42,123 nucleotides of DNA from Pirellulaceae bacterium. GTDB taxonomy: Bacteria > Planctomycetota > Planctomycetia > Pirellulales > Pirellulaceae. The stretch lies in the NCBI GenBank assembly GCA_025459265.1, contig JALOQX010000010.1:1-42123 (forward strand), given 5' to 3'. The translations under genes and the position numbers were made by a program. Under the pieces are notes generated by a model. That model was not told where the DNA came from. It did no database searches and saw only the letters and a program-made list of their open reading frames with translations. How positions within the stretch are numbered: the stretch's first letter is position 1; each line of letters begins with the position of its first letter. Shown piece after piece: positions 1 to 11,881 of the stretch.

Positions 1-1390
1 TGTCCGCGATGCGACCCGGTCCGGTGTCCGTACCGGGCGCGTCGCCCGGTCCCCGGCTGCCGTCCCGCTCCGGCATGCGGGGAACCCGCACGTCCGGCCG
101 GCGCGTGCGGTCCCGCACACCCGGTTCGACCGGCAGTACGTCGGCGATGCGCTGACGGTCGACAGAGATCCTGCGCAGCTGCGCCGCCTCGCGGTGCCAT
201 CGTTCGCGATCCGCGGTGGCCACCGGGACGAGCGGGTGCCCACTGAGGCGGTGCCGGCCTGCAGACGCCTCGGCCTGAAACGGTCGTACAATCTGGTCCG
301 CAGATCTGAGTGCCAGGTTGTCGCCGGGCTGGTGGCGTTCCCCGTGGAGCGGCTGCGTGTGGACCGGTCGACGATCCGCATGCCGGACATAGTATGTGTG
401 CCAGTCGCGCACACGCCCGCAGTAGTCGATGCCTTGCCGCCGATAATGGTGTTCGTAGTACACGTAGAGTGACGCGAAGCCGCGGTGCCGCGCATGGAAG
501 TCGTAGCACGGCTCGAAATGGCGTTGGCGATAGACCGGCGCGTAGTAGTCGCCGAAGAAGAGGTGGCAATGCCGCGGGGAGACGAACAGGTGCAGCAGGA
601 GCGCGTCGTGGCCAATCCAGAAACAGGGCCGATGGACGAACCCGACCTGCCTGTACAGCGGCGTCCGGAAAAAGACGGGGGCAAAGAGGAATCCCCGGCG
701 AGCGAGCGTGAAGTCCCAGTAACCGGGTACGAAGACGCACCCGCGCGGTGTCCAGATGTATCGTGCACCGACCCAGGTCCAGTTCGGGCGGAAGGGATGC
801 CAGTGCCCCGCGCGCCAGCGGTACTGGCCCGCGGGGGACCAGATCCACGTTCCGGGGTCCCAGAACACGTCCCCGGTTGTGGCGGGGCTGGTCGGGCCGA
901 TCTCGAGACTGGCCGGAGGCGGTGTGAGCAGCGTGGTCGGCGGCGCGCTACGTGGCGCCCAATACCCGGCGATCCACTGATAACCTCCCTCGACGGGCTG
1001 CCAATAGCCCGGCACCCATTCCCGATCCGGAGGCACGCGGCGCCACACGCCACTGACCCACACGTACGCCTCCCGCTCCTCGTCCCAGAACCAGTACCCC
1101 GGGATCCACATGACATCGTCGCCTTCCGGGCGCCATTCGGGCGGCTCCTCGGCGATCGGCTCCGGCGGGGCCTGCGGCGCAATGACTCCCGGCTGAGGAT
1201 CCGGACTCACCTGTTCCGCGAATGCCTCGTGCACCGGCCCGCGCGCGAGGACCTCCAGCAGTTCCTCGGACGCCGCGCCGGCAACGGCCGGCGGTGTTTC
1301 CAGCGCCGTCTCCTGCGCCTGAACGACGCCCATGCCCACCTGGAACCCGATCGCGATAACCAACCACGCTGTGCCATGAGGAACCCGCAT
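1..1390 (-). CDS. Exported WxxGxW-repeat protein (3' end outside window)
   Basis: An open minus-strand frame starts at ATG 1390 with a GGGGAG ribosome-binding site just upstream, and has no stop before the window edge (at least 463 codons). Residues 1-25 look like a signal peptide ending VVQA-Q, so the product is probably exported. Between residues 95 and 225 there are seven W/F-x-x-G-x-W repeats: WIPGYW 95-100, WVSGVW 111-116, WVPGYW 125-130, WIAGYW 139-144, WDPGTW 177-182, WRAGHW 192-197 and FVPGYW 220-225. After them comes a segment rich in Tyr, His, Phe and Arg, then an Arg/Pro-rich region that runs off the window. Proteins with these YxWGxW-type repeats are common and uncharacterised in planctomycetes; a cell-envelope role is only a guess. 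The gene is divergent from truB. Confidence 0.8.
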   Translation of the reverse strand, partial: MRVPHGTAWLVIAIGFQVGMGVVQAQETALETPPAVAGAASEELLEVLARGPVHEAFAEQVSPDPQPGVIAPQAPPEPIAEEPPEWRPEGDDVMWIPGYWFWDEEREAYVWVSGVWRRVPPDREWVPGYWQPVEGGYQWIAGYWAPRSAPPTTLLTPPPASLEIGPTSPATTGDVFWDPGTWIWSPAGQYRWRAGHWHPFRPNWTWVGARYIWTPRGCVFVPGYWDFTLARRGFLFAPVFFRTPLYRQVGFVHRPCFWIGHDALLLHLFVSPRHCHLFFGDYYAPVYRQRHFEPCYDFHARHRGFASLYVYYEHHYRRQGIDYCGRVRDWHTYYVRHADRRPVHTQPLHGERHQPGDNLALRSADQIVRPFQAEASAGRHRLSGHPLVPVATADRERWHREAAQLRRISVDRQRIADVLPVEPGVRDRTRRPDVRVPRMPERDGSRGPGDAPGTDTGPGRIAD

Positions 1391-1678
1391 GATGCTCTCC
1401 CCGCCTGACGCGTAACCCGGTGCTCTGCCGCCTACCGTACCGCGGCACGAGCCGGATAAGCTGCCCGCGCCGCCTGGGTGTTCGGTGGGGCAGATCCTGT
1501 GCCGGACTCACAGGCTCCAGGATTTCAGCGGCATGGCGGCACAACACGGCGTGAGATACGACATCACAAGGACGTCACCGCGCCGTCAAAATGACGACTT
1601 CGATCTTCCCTCGCGCACGCTTCGGGTTACGATGTCCGGCTGGCTTTGTCGCAAAGTGGCGTTTGGGAGGTGGGTCGT

Positions 1679-2548
1679 GTGTGGGGCATCCTGAACATTT
1701 GCAAGCCATTTGACATCACGTCGCGGGACGCGGTCGACCATGTGCAGCGTCTGGTGCGACCGGAACGTGCCGGCCACGCGGGCACACTCGATCCGCTGGC
1801 CACGGGCGTGTTGGTCGTGTGTGTGGGGGCCGCCACGCGGCTGATCGAGTTCATCCAAGCGCGTCCGAAACGTTACGTGGCGACGTTTCTTTTGGGGCGC
1901 AGCAGCGTGACCGACGATCTGGAGGGACCGGTGTGTGATATCCCCGATGCGCCGATTCCGACGCGCGCGCAGTGTGAAGCGGTGCTGCCGCAATTCTGCG
2001 GTGAGATCCAGCAGCGACCGCCGGCGTACTCGGCTGTGAAAATCCGCGGCCGGCGTGCCTACGCGCTGGCGCGGCGCGGCGAGTCGGTGGTGCTGGCCGC
2101 CCGCAGCGTCGTGGTGCACCGCTTGGAGATACAGCGGTACGACTACCCGCAGCTGACACTGGCGATCGAATGCGGCTCGGGCACCTACGTCCGCGCCCTG
2201 GGACGTGACATCGCCACGGCGCTGGGCACAGCCGCCGTCATGTCAGCGCTGGAGCGAACGGCGGTCGGAGACTTCGTGATTGAGCAGGCTTGCGAGCTCA
2301 GGCAACTTGATCACCACTCGCTGGCGGACCATCTGCTGCCGGCGCTGCGTGCCGTGGATCATCTCCCGCGCATTGTCGTGGACGCGGCGCAGCGGGCGCG
2401 ATTGCAGGCGGGCCACAGCGTACCCGGCGACGCGCCGGGGGGCAACCTCGATGCGGCCGCCGTGGACGAGGGCGGGGAGCTGGTGGCCATTGTGCGGTCT
2501 CCGCAGGTGGGGCGGTGGCAGCCGGACCGCAATTTTCTGCCGTCTTGA
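1679..2548 (+). CDS. truB: tRNA pseudouridine(55) synthase TruB
   Basis: Converts U55 of the tRNA T-loop to pseudouridine. The 289-residue product starts like family members (GILNI-KP at residues 3-10) and carries the catalytic motif GHAGTLDPLATG, with the nucleophilic Asp at residue 38. A PUA-like C-terminal part follows. I chose the GTG at 1679 because it matches the usual TruB N-terminus and has GGAGG at 1666-1670, 8 nt upstream; a TTG at 1646 in the same frame would add 11 residues with no family support. The usual neighbours rbfA, infB and rpsO are not next to it, so it appears to stand alone, divergent from the WxxGxW gene. Confidence 0.95.
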   Translation: MWGILNICKPFDITSRDAVDHVQRLVRPERAGHAGTLDPLATGVLVVCVGAATRLIEFIQARPKRYVATFLLGRSSVTDDLEGPVCDIPDAPIPTRAQCEAVLPQFCGEIQQRPPAYSAVKIRGRRAYALARRGESVVLAARSVVVHRLEIQRYDYPQLTLAIECGSGTYVRALGRDIATALGTAAVMSALERTAVGDFVIEQACELRQLDHHSLADHLLPALRAVDHLPRIVVDAAQRARLQAGHSVPGDAPGGNLDAAAVDEGGELVAIVRSPQVGRWQPDRNFLPS

Positions 2549-2974
2549 ATCACTCGCCGGCGCGCGGAAACATGCGACACCGGCCCTGCACGACCCCGAT
2601 ATTCCGCAGATTCGGGCCCGCCACCCGGGCGGAACCGCCGGCCCGGGGCCCCCACGACCTTCACGCGCGCTCTTGTCGAGCTACACTTCCGCAGGGGGAA
2701 TGCCGACGAGAAAGCGACTTCTCCGATTGTGTCCGCCGTGAGCATCATTCTCGAACTTCCCGCCAGGCAAGCGCTGCCGCACCCCCGCCAAAAATTGGCG
2801 CGGGAGCCAGCGGCAAGCCGAAGGTTGTAGTGACCGGGGACCCGGCGCGCGGACCGCGTGCCGGCGGCCACGGGCAACTTTGACATTACGGATCGAGTCC
2901 GGGCATGGACGCGCCCAAGGCGGCCCTTGCCGGTGCCACGGTACCGGCGGAAGCTTTCACGGTGCAGCGCGTTC
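2549..2974. other. Gene-free stretch between truB and ftsK
   Basis: No convincing gene is visible in these 426 bases: the open frames have no recognisable domain. The one clear structure is a perfect dyad at 2786-2800, CGCCAA-AAA-TTGGCG, about 175 bases before the ftsK start. It could be an operator or a hairpin in the leader. No run of T follows it, so it is not a typical intrinsic terminator. Confidence 0.5.
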
Positions 2975-5900
2975 ATGATGCAAAGTCGTGATCTCAAGCT
3001 CGATCTGTGTGCGCTCGGGCTCTTGGCGCTGGTGACCTTTCTGGCCCTGGCCTTACTCACCTACAGTCCGGCGGACCCCGTGGTGGAACTCGTCCCACCC
3101 CTGAGCGGGCTGTACCAACCGGATGTGTTGGTGTATCCGCAGCATGCCACGGTGCAGAACCTTTGTGGTGCCTGGGGTGCCCTGGCGGCCAGCATGCTGC
3201 TGACTGGACTGGGGCTGGGCGCGTACTACGTCGTCCTCTCGCTGGGGACGCTCGATGCGCTGCTCCTGCTGCGGCGGGAAATCGACACGCCGATCCTCCG
3301 CACGTGCGGCTGGTGCCTGTCGATCGTCGGCTTGACCACCATCGTCGCGCTGACCATCCCGCAGTGGACGCCCGGCCCGGTGATCGGTGCCGGCGGCTAT
3401 CTGGGCGCGCTCGGCGCCGGCGTGCTGGAAATGCACTTCGCGACGACCGGGGGGCTGATCCTGGCGACCAGTCTCTGGCTGGGGGGCCTGCTGTTGGCCA
3501 CGGACTATGCCCTGGTGCGGGCCGCCTCGTGGCTGCTGCACCTGGTGACGACCGTCGTCAGCGGTCGGCACATCCGCGCCCCGTGGGCGGCCAAACACGG
3601 CCTGGGGACTGAAACACGCAGCCGCGGCGCGAGCGAACTGACCGTTCGCGTGGGAGGCGCGACGATCCGGCAAAGCGGTGAAGCGGTCGACGACGAGGAC
3701 GAAGAGGAGGAGGACGACGACGCGCGGGCCACCGACGACTGGGTCGGGACGGAGGACGACGCGGCATCCGACGCGTCGTGGGAAGACTCCCCGGCGGATG
3801 AAGGCGCTCCCACCGCGCGGCACGGGGCGGCAGGAGCCGAGCCGGAGGCCGCCGGCCCGCGAGTGCGACGCCGCGATGCCCGGCAGGAACGCCAGCAGGT
3901 CATGCAGTGCCTGGATGAAGCCAGCCTTACCGGCGACGCAGAGGATTATCAACTCCCGACCCTCGACCTGCTGGTGGAACAGGATGAGATCTGTTTCGAC
4001 GCCCAGACCAAGGAGGTCCGCCGCAAGGCCAAGATCCTGGAGCGGACGTTCGCCAATTTCGGGTTCCACGTCAAAGTCGTGGAAATCGAGACGGGCCCGG
4101 TCATCGCGCAATATGAGGTGGAACTGGAGGCGGGTCTGCGCCTGTCGCGAATCACCGGCCTGGCCGACGACCTGGCCATCGCGCTGCGGGTCCCCAGCGT
4201 GCGGATCGTGGCCCCGATCCCCGGCAAAAATACGGTGGGCATCGAGGTCCCCAACGAAACACGACAGGTCGTCCGCCTGCGCGAAGTCATGGAAGAGACC
4301 AACGGCAAGATGAAGAAGATGAAAATCCCGCTCTTCCTGGGCAAGGATGTCTCCGGCAAGGCGCTGACCGTCGACCTGGCGACCATGCCCCACCTGCTCA
4401 TCGCCGGCCGCACGGGGACCGGCAAGAGCGTCTGCCTCAACGCCATCATCTCCTCCATCCTCATGACGCGCCGCCCGGATGAAGTGCGGATGCTGATGAT
4501 CGATCCCAAGATGGTCGAACTGAGCGGCTATGGGCGGCTGCCCCACCTGATGCACCCGGTCGTGACCGACATGCGCAAGGCCGAGGCGATTTTCGCCTGG
4601 GCCGTGGAGAAGATGGAGGAACGCTACGCCCTGCTGGCCCGCACCGGCGTGCGGCATATCGCCAGCTACAACCAGCTGGGCGTGGAAGAACTGGTTGAAC
4701 GCCTGCAGCCGGAATCGGAAGAACAGCGCCTCACCATCCCCGAACACCTGCCGTACATCGTCCTCGTGGCCGACGAGATCGCCGACCTGATGCTGACGGC
4801 GGGCAAGGAAGTGGAACAGCACATCATCCGTCTGGCCCAGAAGAGCCGGGCGGTCGGCATCCACCTGATCCTGGCCACACAGAAGCCGACCGTCGACGTG
4901 ATCACCGGCTTGATCAAGTCGAACCTCCCGGCCCGCATCTCGTTCCAAGTCGCCAGCCGCATCGACAGCCGCGTGGTGCTCGACGAGATGGGCGCCGAGA
5001 GACTGTTGGGCAACGGCGACATGCTCTTCCTCTGGCCGGGCACCAGCACGCTGCTGCGCGGGCAGGGCACGTATGTGAGCGACGACGAAATCAATGCCAT
5101 TGTGGCGACGGTGAGCACGGGTGAGCAGAACTTCGTCAACGAGCTGGTCAACATGCAGGTCGAACCCGAAGGCGAAGGGACGCTCCCGGGACAGCTGCGC
5201 AAACGCGACGAGCTCTACGAAAGCGCTATCGATATCGTGCTGCGGGAAGGACGCGGCAGCGTGTCGCTCCTCCAACGCGCGCTGGGCATCGGCTACGGCC
5301 GCGCGGCCCGGTTGGTCGACTTCATGGCCGAAGACGGCATCGTCGGCGAATACAACGGATCCCAGGCGCGCGAAGTGCTCTGGTCCCTGGCCGACTGGGA
5401 GAAAATGCAGGGGCTCGAGTCCAGCCCCGACACGGCCGCGCCGGCCGCACCGCGCCGCTCCCACGTGATCCGCCCCGAACCGGGTCCGGACGACGCGGAC
5501 GAACGCGACAACGAGGAGTTCGACCAGGACGACGTCGAAGTCGACGAGTTCGCAGACGACGAGCTGGAAGACGACGACGAGGGGGAACCGCAAGCGGACG
5601 AGGACGAAGCGGACGAAGGGTATTCCGACGACGACGGGGCGCTGGACGACGAGGGCGAAGAGGACGACGACGAGGAAACGGACGAGGACGAAGAACTCGA
5701 CGCGGAAGAGGATGATGTCGAGGACGATGTCGAGGATGACTCGGATGACGACGTGCTGGAAGAAGCAGACGAGAACGCGGGCGACGAAGACGTCGACGAC
5801 GACGAAGACGAAGACGTCGACGACGAAGACGAAGACGACAACGTCGACGACGACGACGCGCTGACGGAGGACGACGACCCGGACGACGGTGACGCGGGGT

Positions 5901-6160
5901 GGGACGACGCGGACGACGACCGGGACGCGGCGCCGCTGCGGCGCCCGGCGGCAGGGCGGAGCGGGCGGGCGAGTGCCGGTCGCAGTCCGGGCGGGACCCG
6001 CGCGTCCTCCGCGGCGGCGGGGTCGCACGTCCCGCGGAGTTTGCCGCGTCCGACCCGCGTCGAGGCGCGGCACCGAGTGCCGCGCGGGGCGTTGACAGAG
6101 GGCCCCCAGCCCCCTATCGTGACACCTTCCCGACGGCAGCGAGGTGGCAGCGTACGATGA
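2975..6160 (+). CDS. ftsK: DNA translocase FtsK/SpoIIIE with acidic C-terminal tail
   Basis: A membrane-anchored ATPase that pumps chromosomal DNA at the division site. The product has 1061 residues. Four hydrophobic segments lie in roughly the first 190 residues, followed by a short acidic linker. The motor includes the alpha/beta region, a Walker A motif GRTGTGKS at 478-485 and a Walker B motif IVLVADEIADLM around the D600-E601 pair. The DNA-reading gamma winged helix spans about 745-815. Unusually the protein continues: residues about 837-986 are almost all Asp and Glu, then about 75 residues rich in Arg, Ser, Gly and Pro close the chain. Classical FtsK ends soon after gamma. The ATG at 2975 immediately precedes the first membrane segment; in-frame codons back to 2858 encode no recognisable sequence. 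A strong terminator follows at 6277-6311. Confidence 0.93.
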   Translation: MMQSRDLKLDLCALGLLALVTFLALALLTYSPADPVVELVPPLSGLYQPDVLVYPQHATVQNLCGAWGALAASMLLTGLGLGAYYVVLSLGTLDALLLLRREIDTPILRTCGWCLSIVGLTTIVALTIPQWTPGPVIGAGGYLGALGAGVLEMHFATTGGLILATSLWLGGLLLATDYALVRAASWLLHLVTTVVSGRHIRAPWAAKHGLGTETRSRGASELTVRVGGATIRQSGEAVDDEDEEEEDDDARATDDWVGTEDDAASDASWEDSPADEGAPTARHGAAGAEPEAAGPRVRRRDARQERQQVMQCLDEASLTGDAEDYQLPTLDLLVEQDEICFDAQTKEVRRKAKILERTFANFGFHVKVVEIETGPVIAQYEVELEAGLRLSRITGLADDLAIALRVPSVRIVAPIPGKNTVGIEVPNETRQVVRLREVMEETNGKMKKMKIPLFLGKDVSGKALTVDLATMPHLLIAGRTGTGKSVCLNAIISSILMTRRPDEVRMLMIDPKMVELSGYGRLPHLMHPVVTDMRKAEAIFAWAVEKMEERYALLARTGVRHIASYNQLGVEELVERLQPESEEQRLTIPEHLPYIVLVADEIADLMLTAGKEVEQHIIRLAQKSRAVGIHLILATQKPTVDVITGLIKSNLPARISFQVASRIDSRVVLDEMGAERLLGNGDMLFLWPGTSTLLRGQGTYVSDDEINAIVATVSTGEQNFVNELVNMQVEPEGEGTLPGQLRKRDELYESAIDIVLREGRGSVSLLQRALGIGYGRAARLVDFMAEDGIVGEYNGSQAREVLWSLADWEKMQGLESSPDTAAPAAPRRSHVIRPEPGPDDADERDNEEFDQDDVEVDEFADDELEDDDEGEPQADEDEADEGYSDDDGALDDEGEEDDDEETDEDEELDAEEDDVEDDVEDDSDDDVLEEADENAGDEDVDDDEDEDVDDEDEDDNVDDDDALTEDDDPDDGDAGWDDADDDRDAAPLRRPAAGRSGRASAGRSPGGTRASSAAAGSHVPRSLPRPTRVEARHRVPRGALTEGPQPPIVTPSRRQRGGSVR

Positions 6161-6276
6161 AGCACGAGCGACGTCTCCCAGGTCCGCAGGGCACGCCGGT
6201 GGCGGCCGACGTACCCGTCGTGATTCGAGGAGAGTGACCGCGGGCCGGCCGGGGCGATGAACGCGAGGCGAGAAAC

Positions 6277-6311
6277 AACCCTGAGGCCCGACACGGGTTT
6301 CGGGGTTTTTT
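6277..6311 (+). terminator. Intrinsic terminator after ftsK
   Basis: A 14-bp stem is formed by 6277-6290 and 6294-6307 (including a few G-T pairs) around the 3-base loop ACA. The T run continues to 6311. It lies 116 bases after the ftsK stop and 74 bases before the cimA start, so it should separate the two transcription units. Confidence 0.85.
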
Positions 6312-6385
6312 GTTCGGTTCACGGGCGTGCCGCCGGACGGCTCAGTCCGCACCGGCCCGCGACGCGCCGCAGTACAGGTGCAGCC

Positions 6386-8029
6386 ATGCGGAGCATTCAG
6401 ATCTACGACACGACCCTGCGGGATGGAGCGCAGGGCGAGGGGGTGAACTTCTCGCTGCTCGACAAACTCCAGGTGACCCAGCGTCTTGCGCAGATGGGCG
6501 TGGACTATATCGAGGGGGGCTATCCTTTTTCGAACGACAAGGACCTGGAGTATTTCCGCAAGGTGCACGAGCTTGATTTGCAGTCGGCGCGCATCTGCGC
6601 GTTTGGCATGACGCGCCGCCGCGGGCTCACGGCCGCGACCGACCCCGGCCTGCAGGCGCTGCTCGACTCCGGCGCGCCCGTCTGCACCCTTGTCGGCAAG
6701 ACCTCGGACTTCCAGGCCACGCAGGTCCTGCGCGTCTCGCCGGAAGAGAACCTGGCGATGATTCGGGAATCCGTCGCCTGGCTCGTCGCGGCCGGCCGCG
6801 AAGTGCTGTACGACGCGGAGCACTTTTTTGACGGGTGGCGGCGCAATCCCGACTACGCCGCCGCCACCGTCCGCGCCGCGGCCGAAGCCGGCGCCGCCCT
6901 GATCGTGCTCTGCGATACCAACGGCGGCAGCCTGCCGGAGCAGATCGCCGAGTTGACGCGGCAGGCCCAGGCAGCGCTGGCCGAGTTCGGCGTCGGCGTC
7001 GGCATCCACTGCCACAACGACTGCGACCTGGCGGTGGCCAATACGCTCGCCGCGGTCGACGCCGGTGCCGTGCAGGTCCAAGGAACGGTCAACGGTTTTG
7101 GGGAACGGTGCGGCAACGCCAACTTGATTTCCGTGATCGCCAATCTGGCGCTCAAGAAGTCCGGCTACGAGGTCCGGGCCGCCCGCCAGCTCGAACGGCT
7201 CACCGAACTCTCCCGGTTCGTGTATGAAACGGCCAACATGAACTTTCGCAATGAGCAGCCGTTTGTCGGGCCGAGCGCCTTTGCGCACAAGGGCGGCATG
7301 CACGTGCACGCGGTAGCGCGGGCCACGTCCAGTTACGAGCACATCGACCCGCAGCGCGTCGGCAACGAGCGGCGGATCCTGGTGAGCGAACTCTCGGGAC
7401 GCTCGAACATCGTCGCGCTCACGACGCAGTACGACCTGCAGCACGATCGCGTCCTGATGGACAAGATCCTCGCCGCGGTCGTGCGGATGGAGCACGAGGG
7501 TTACCAGTTCGAAGCCGCCAACGCCACGTTCGATCTGCTGGTCAAGCGCTGCGCCGGCGACTTCCGCCCGCATTTCGAACGGCTCAAGTACCACATCGCC
7601 GTGGCCAGCGACCCAAAGCCGCTGGTCGTGACCGAAGCGACGGTCAAGATCCGCGTGGGCGCCGAAGTGCGGCACGAGGTCGCGGAAGGCGACGGTCCCG
7701 TCAACGCGCTCGACGCCGCCCTGCGCAAAGCGCTCAACGGCTCGTTCCCCAATCTGCGTGACATGCGGCTGGTGGATTACCGGGTACGCGTGGTCAACTC
7801 CGAGGCCGGCACGGCGGCCCGCATCCGCGTGGTGATCGAGAGCGCGGACTCGCACCACGTGTGGGGAACGGTGGGGGTGAGCGAGAACATCATCGAGGCC
7901 AGCTGGATGGCCCTGGTGGACGCTTTCGAATACAAACTGCATCGCGATGAGCTCCAGCCGGCCGGCCTGGCCGTCCCCGCGACGGACCCGGCCGCGACGG
8001 TCGCCATCCTCCGCGCGGCCCCGCCGTGA
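6386..8029 (+). CDS. cimA: (R)-citramalate synthase
   Basis: Condenses pyruvate with acetyl-CoA to citramalate, the entry to threonine-independent isoleucine synthesis. The 547-residue protein begins with the family signature YDTTLRDGAQGEG (residues 7-19), which holds the catalytic Arg12 and metal ligand Asp13. It continues with GIHCHNDCDLA (about 206), VNGFGERCGNAN (about 236) and FAHKGGMHVHA (about 298), and ends with a LeuA-type allosteric domain from about residue 420. The GQGEG variant and the length fit the CimA branch (TIGR00977 type) better than 2-isopropylmalate or homocitrate synthase. ATG 6386 matches the family start; upstream in-frame codons overlap the terminator. It is followed 29 bases later by valS, probably as one unit. 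Confidence 0.92.
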   Translation: MRSIQIYDTTLRDGAQGEGVNFSLLDKLQVTQRLAQMGVDYIEGGYPFSNDKDLEYFRKVHELDLQSARICAFGMTRRRGLTAATDPGLQALLDSGAPVCTLVGKTSDFQATQVLRVSPEENLAMIRESVAWLVAAGREVLYDAEHFFDGWRRNPDYAAATVRAAAEAGAALIVLCDTNGGSLPEQIAELTRQAQAALAEFGVGVGIHCHNDCDLAVANTLAAVDAGAVQVQGTVNGFGERCGNANLISVIANLALKKSGYEVRAARQLERLTELSRFVYETANMNFRNEQPFVGPSAFAHKGGMHVHAVARATSSYEHIDPQRVGNERRILVSELSGRSNIVALTTQYDLQHDRVLMDKILAAVVRMEHEGYQFEAANATFDLLVKRCAGDFRPHFERLKYHIAVASDPKPLVVTEATVKIRVGAEVRHEVAEGDGPVNALDAALRKALNGSFPNLRDMRLVDYRVRVVNSEAGTAARIRVVIESADSHHVWGTVGVSENIIEASWMALVDAFEYKLHRDELQPAGLAVPATDPAATVAILRAAPP

Positions 8030-8058
8030 CAGGGTCAGGAGAAAGGACGAAGACGACG

Positions 8059-11196
<3,138 letters not shown>

Positions 11197-11396
11197 CGCA
11201 CCGGCCGCGATCGCACGCAGGTGCCGCAGCGCCGCAGACTGGCCGCGCCGAGACGCAGCGGCATATAATCGCCGGTATCAGGTGGAACGACGGCTCGATC
11301 TGAGGTATCGTGACAGGCGTGAGCCGGCCTGATGCCCAACACGTCGACGCGCAGGTGAGTCGGTCCGCGTCGGTTCTTTTCGGAGTGAGGTCCGCA

Positions 11397-11798
11397 ATGC
11401 CGGTGCAAATGCAGTTGTCGCGGATTATCATCAGCGAGATCAACGAACAACAGGTCATCTACCTGAAGGAAGTCCACGGCGAGCGCCAGTTTCCGATCCT
11501 GATCGGCATTTTTGAAGCGACCAGCATCGATCGCCGCGTCAAGTCCTACCGTGCGCCTCGGCCGCTGACGCACGATCTGCTGGTCAATATCGTCGAGGCG
11601 TTGGGCGCGGAACTGGACAGCGTCGTGATCAGCGAGCTGCGCGATCACACCTATTTCGCCAAGCTGCGGATTCGCCAGGACGGCGAGATCATCGAAATCG
11701 ACTCGCGCCCCTCGGATGCGATCGCCGTCGCCGTGACGTGCGACCCGCCTCTGCCGATCTTCGTGGCCGAAGAGGTCCTGAACGAAGTGCTGGACTAA
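11397..11798 (+). CDS. Bifunctional nuclease domain protein (DUF151)
   Basis: A small 133-residue protein that is almost entirely one bifunctional-nuclease (DUF151) domain. Typical features are the LKEVHGERQFPILIGIFEA segment, the stretch HDLLVNIVEALGAELDSVVI, and the C-terminal RPSDAIAVAV motif. Family members from plants and some bacteria have been reported to cut RNA and DNA, but the role in most bacteria is not settled. ATG 11397 is preceded by a GTGAGGT ribosome-binding site; a second Met four residues later is possible. It lies 200 bases after valS and converges on the sulfotransferase gene. Confidence 0.88.
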   Translation: MPVQMQLSRIIISEINEQQVIYLKEVHGERQFPILIGIFEATSIDRRVKSYRAPRPLTHDLLVNIVEALGAELDSVVISELRDHTYFAKLRIRQDGEIIEIDSRPSDAIAVAVTCDPPLPIFVAEEVLNEVLD

Positions 11799-11881
11799 CC
11801 GCGCTGCGGCCTTACGTGTGACCAGGCTCTCCCCGTCCGTCGCGAGCTGTTCCGGTCGCCACAAAGCCGTGCGAGCGTCGC

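Noticed and set aside
485-1547. Plus- and minus-strand frames of 200-300 codons near the left edge
   Set aside because: They overlap the WxxGxW-repeat frame, which has a signal peptide, repeated motif and ribosome-binding site. The 948-1547 minus frame is the same region one base out of phase.
3053-7942. A 1629-codon open frame on the minus strand
   Set aside because: It is antisense to ftsK and cimA, both with clear domains. The long frame follows from high GC content and the GAC/GAG-rich tail; its translation has no recognisable domain.
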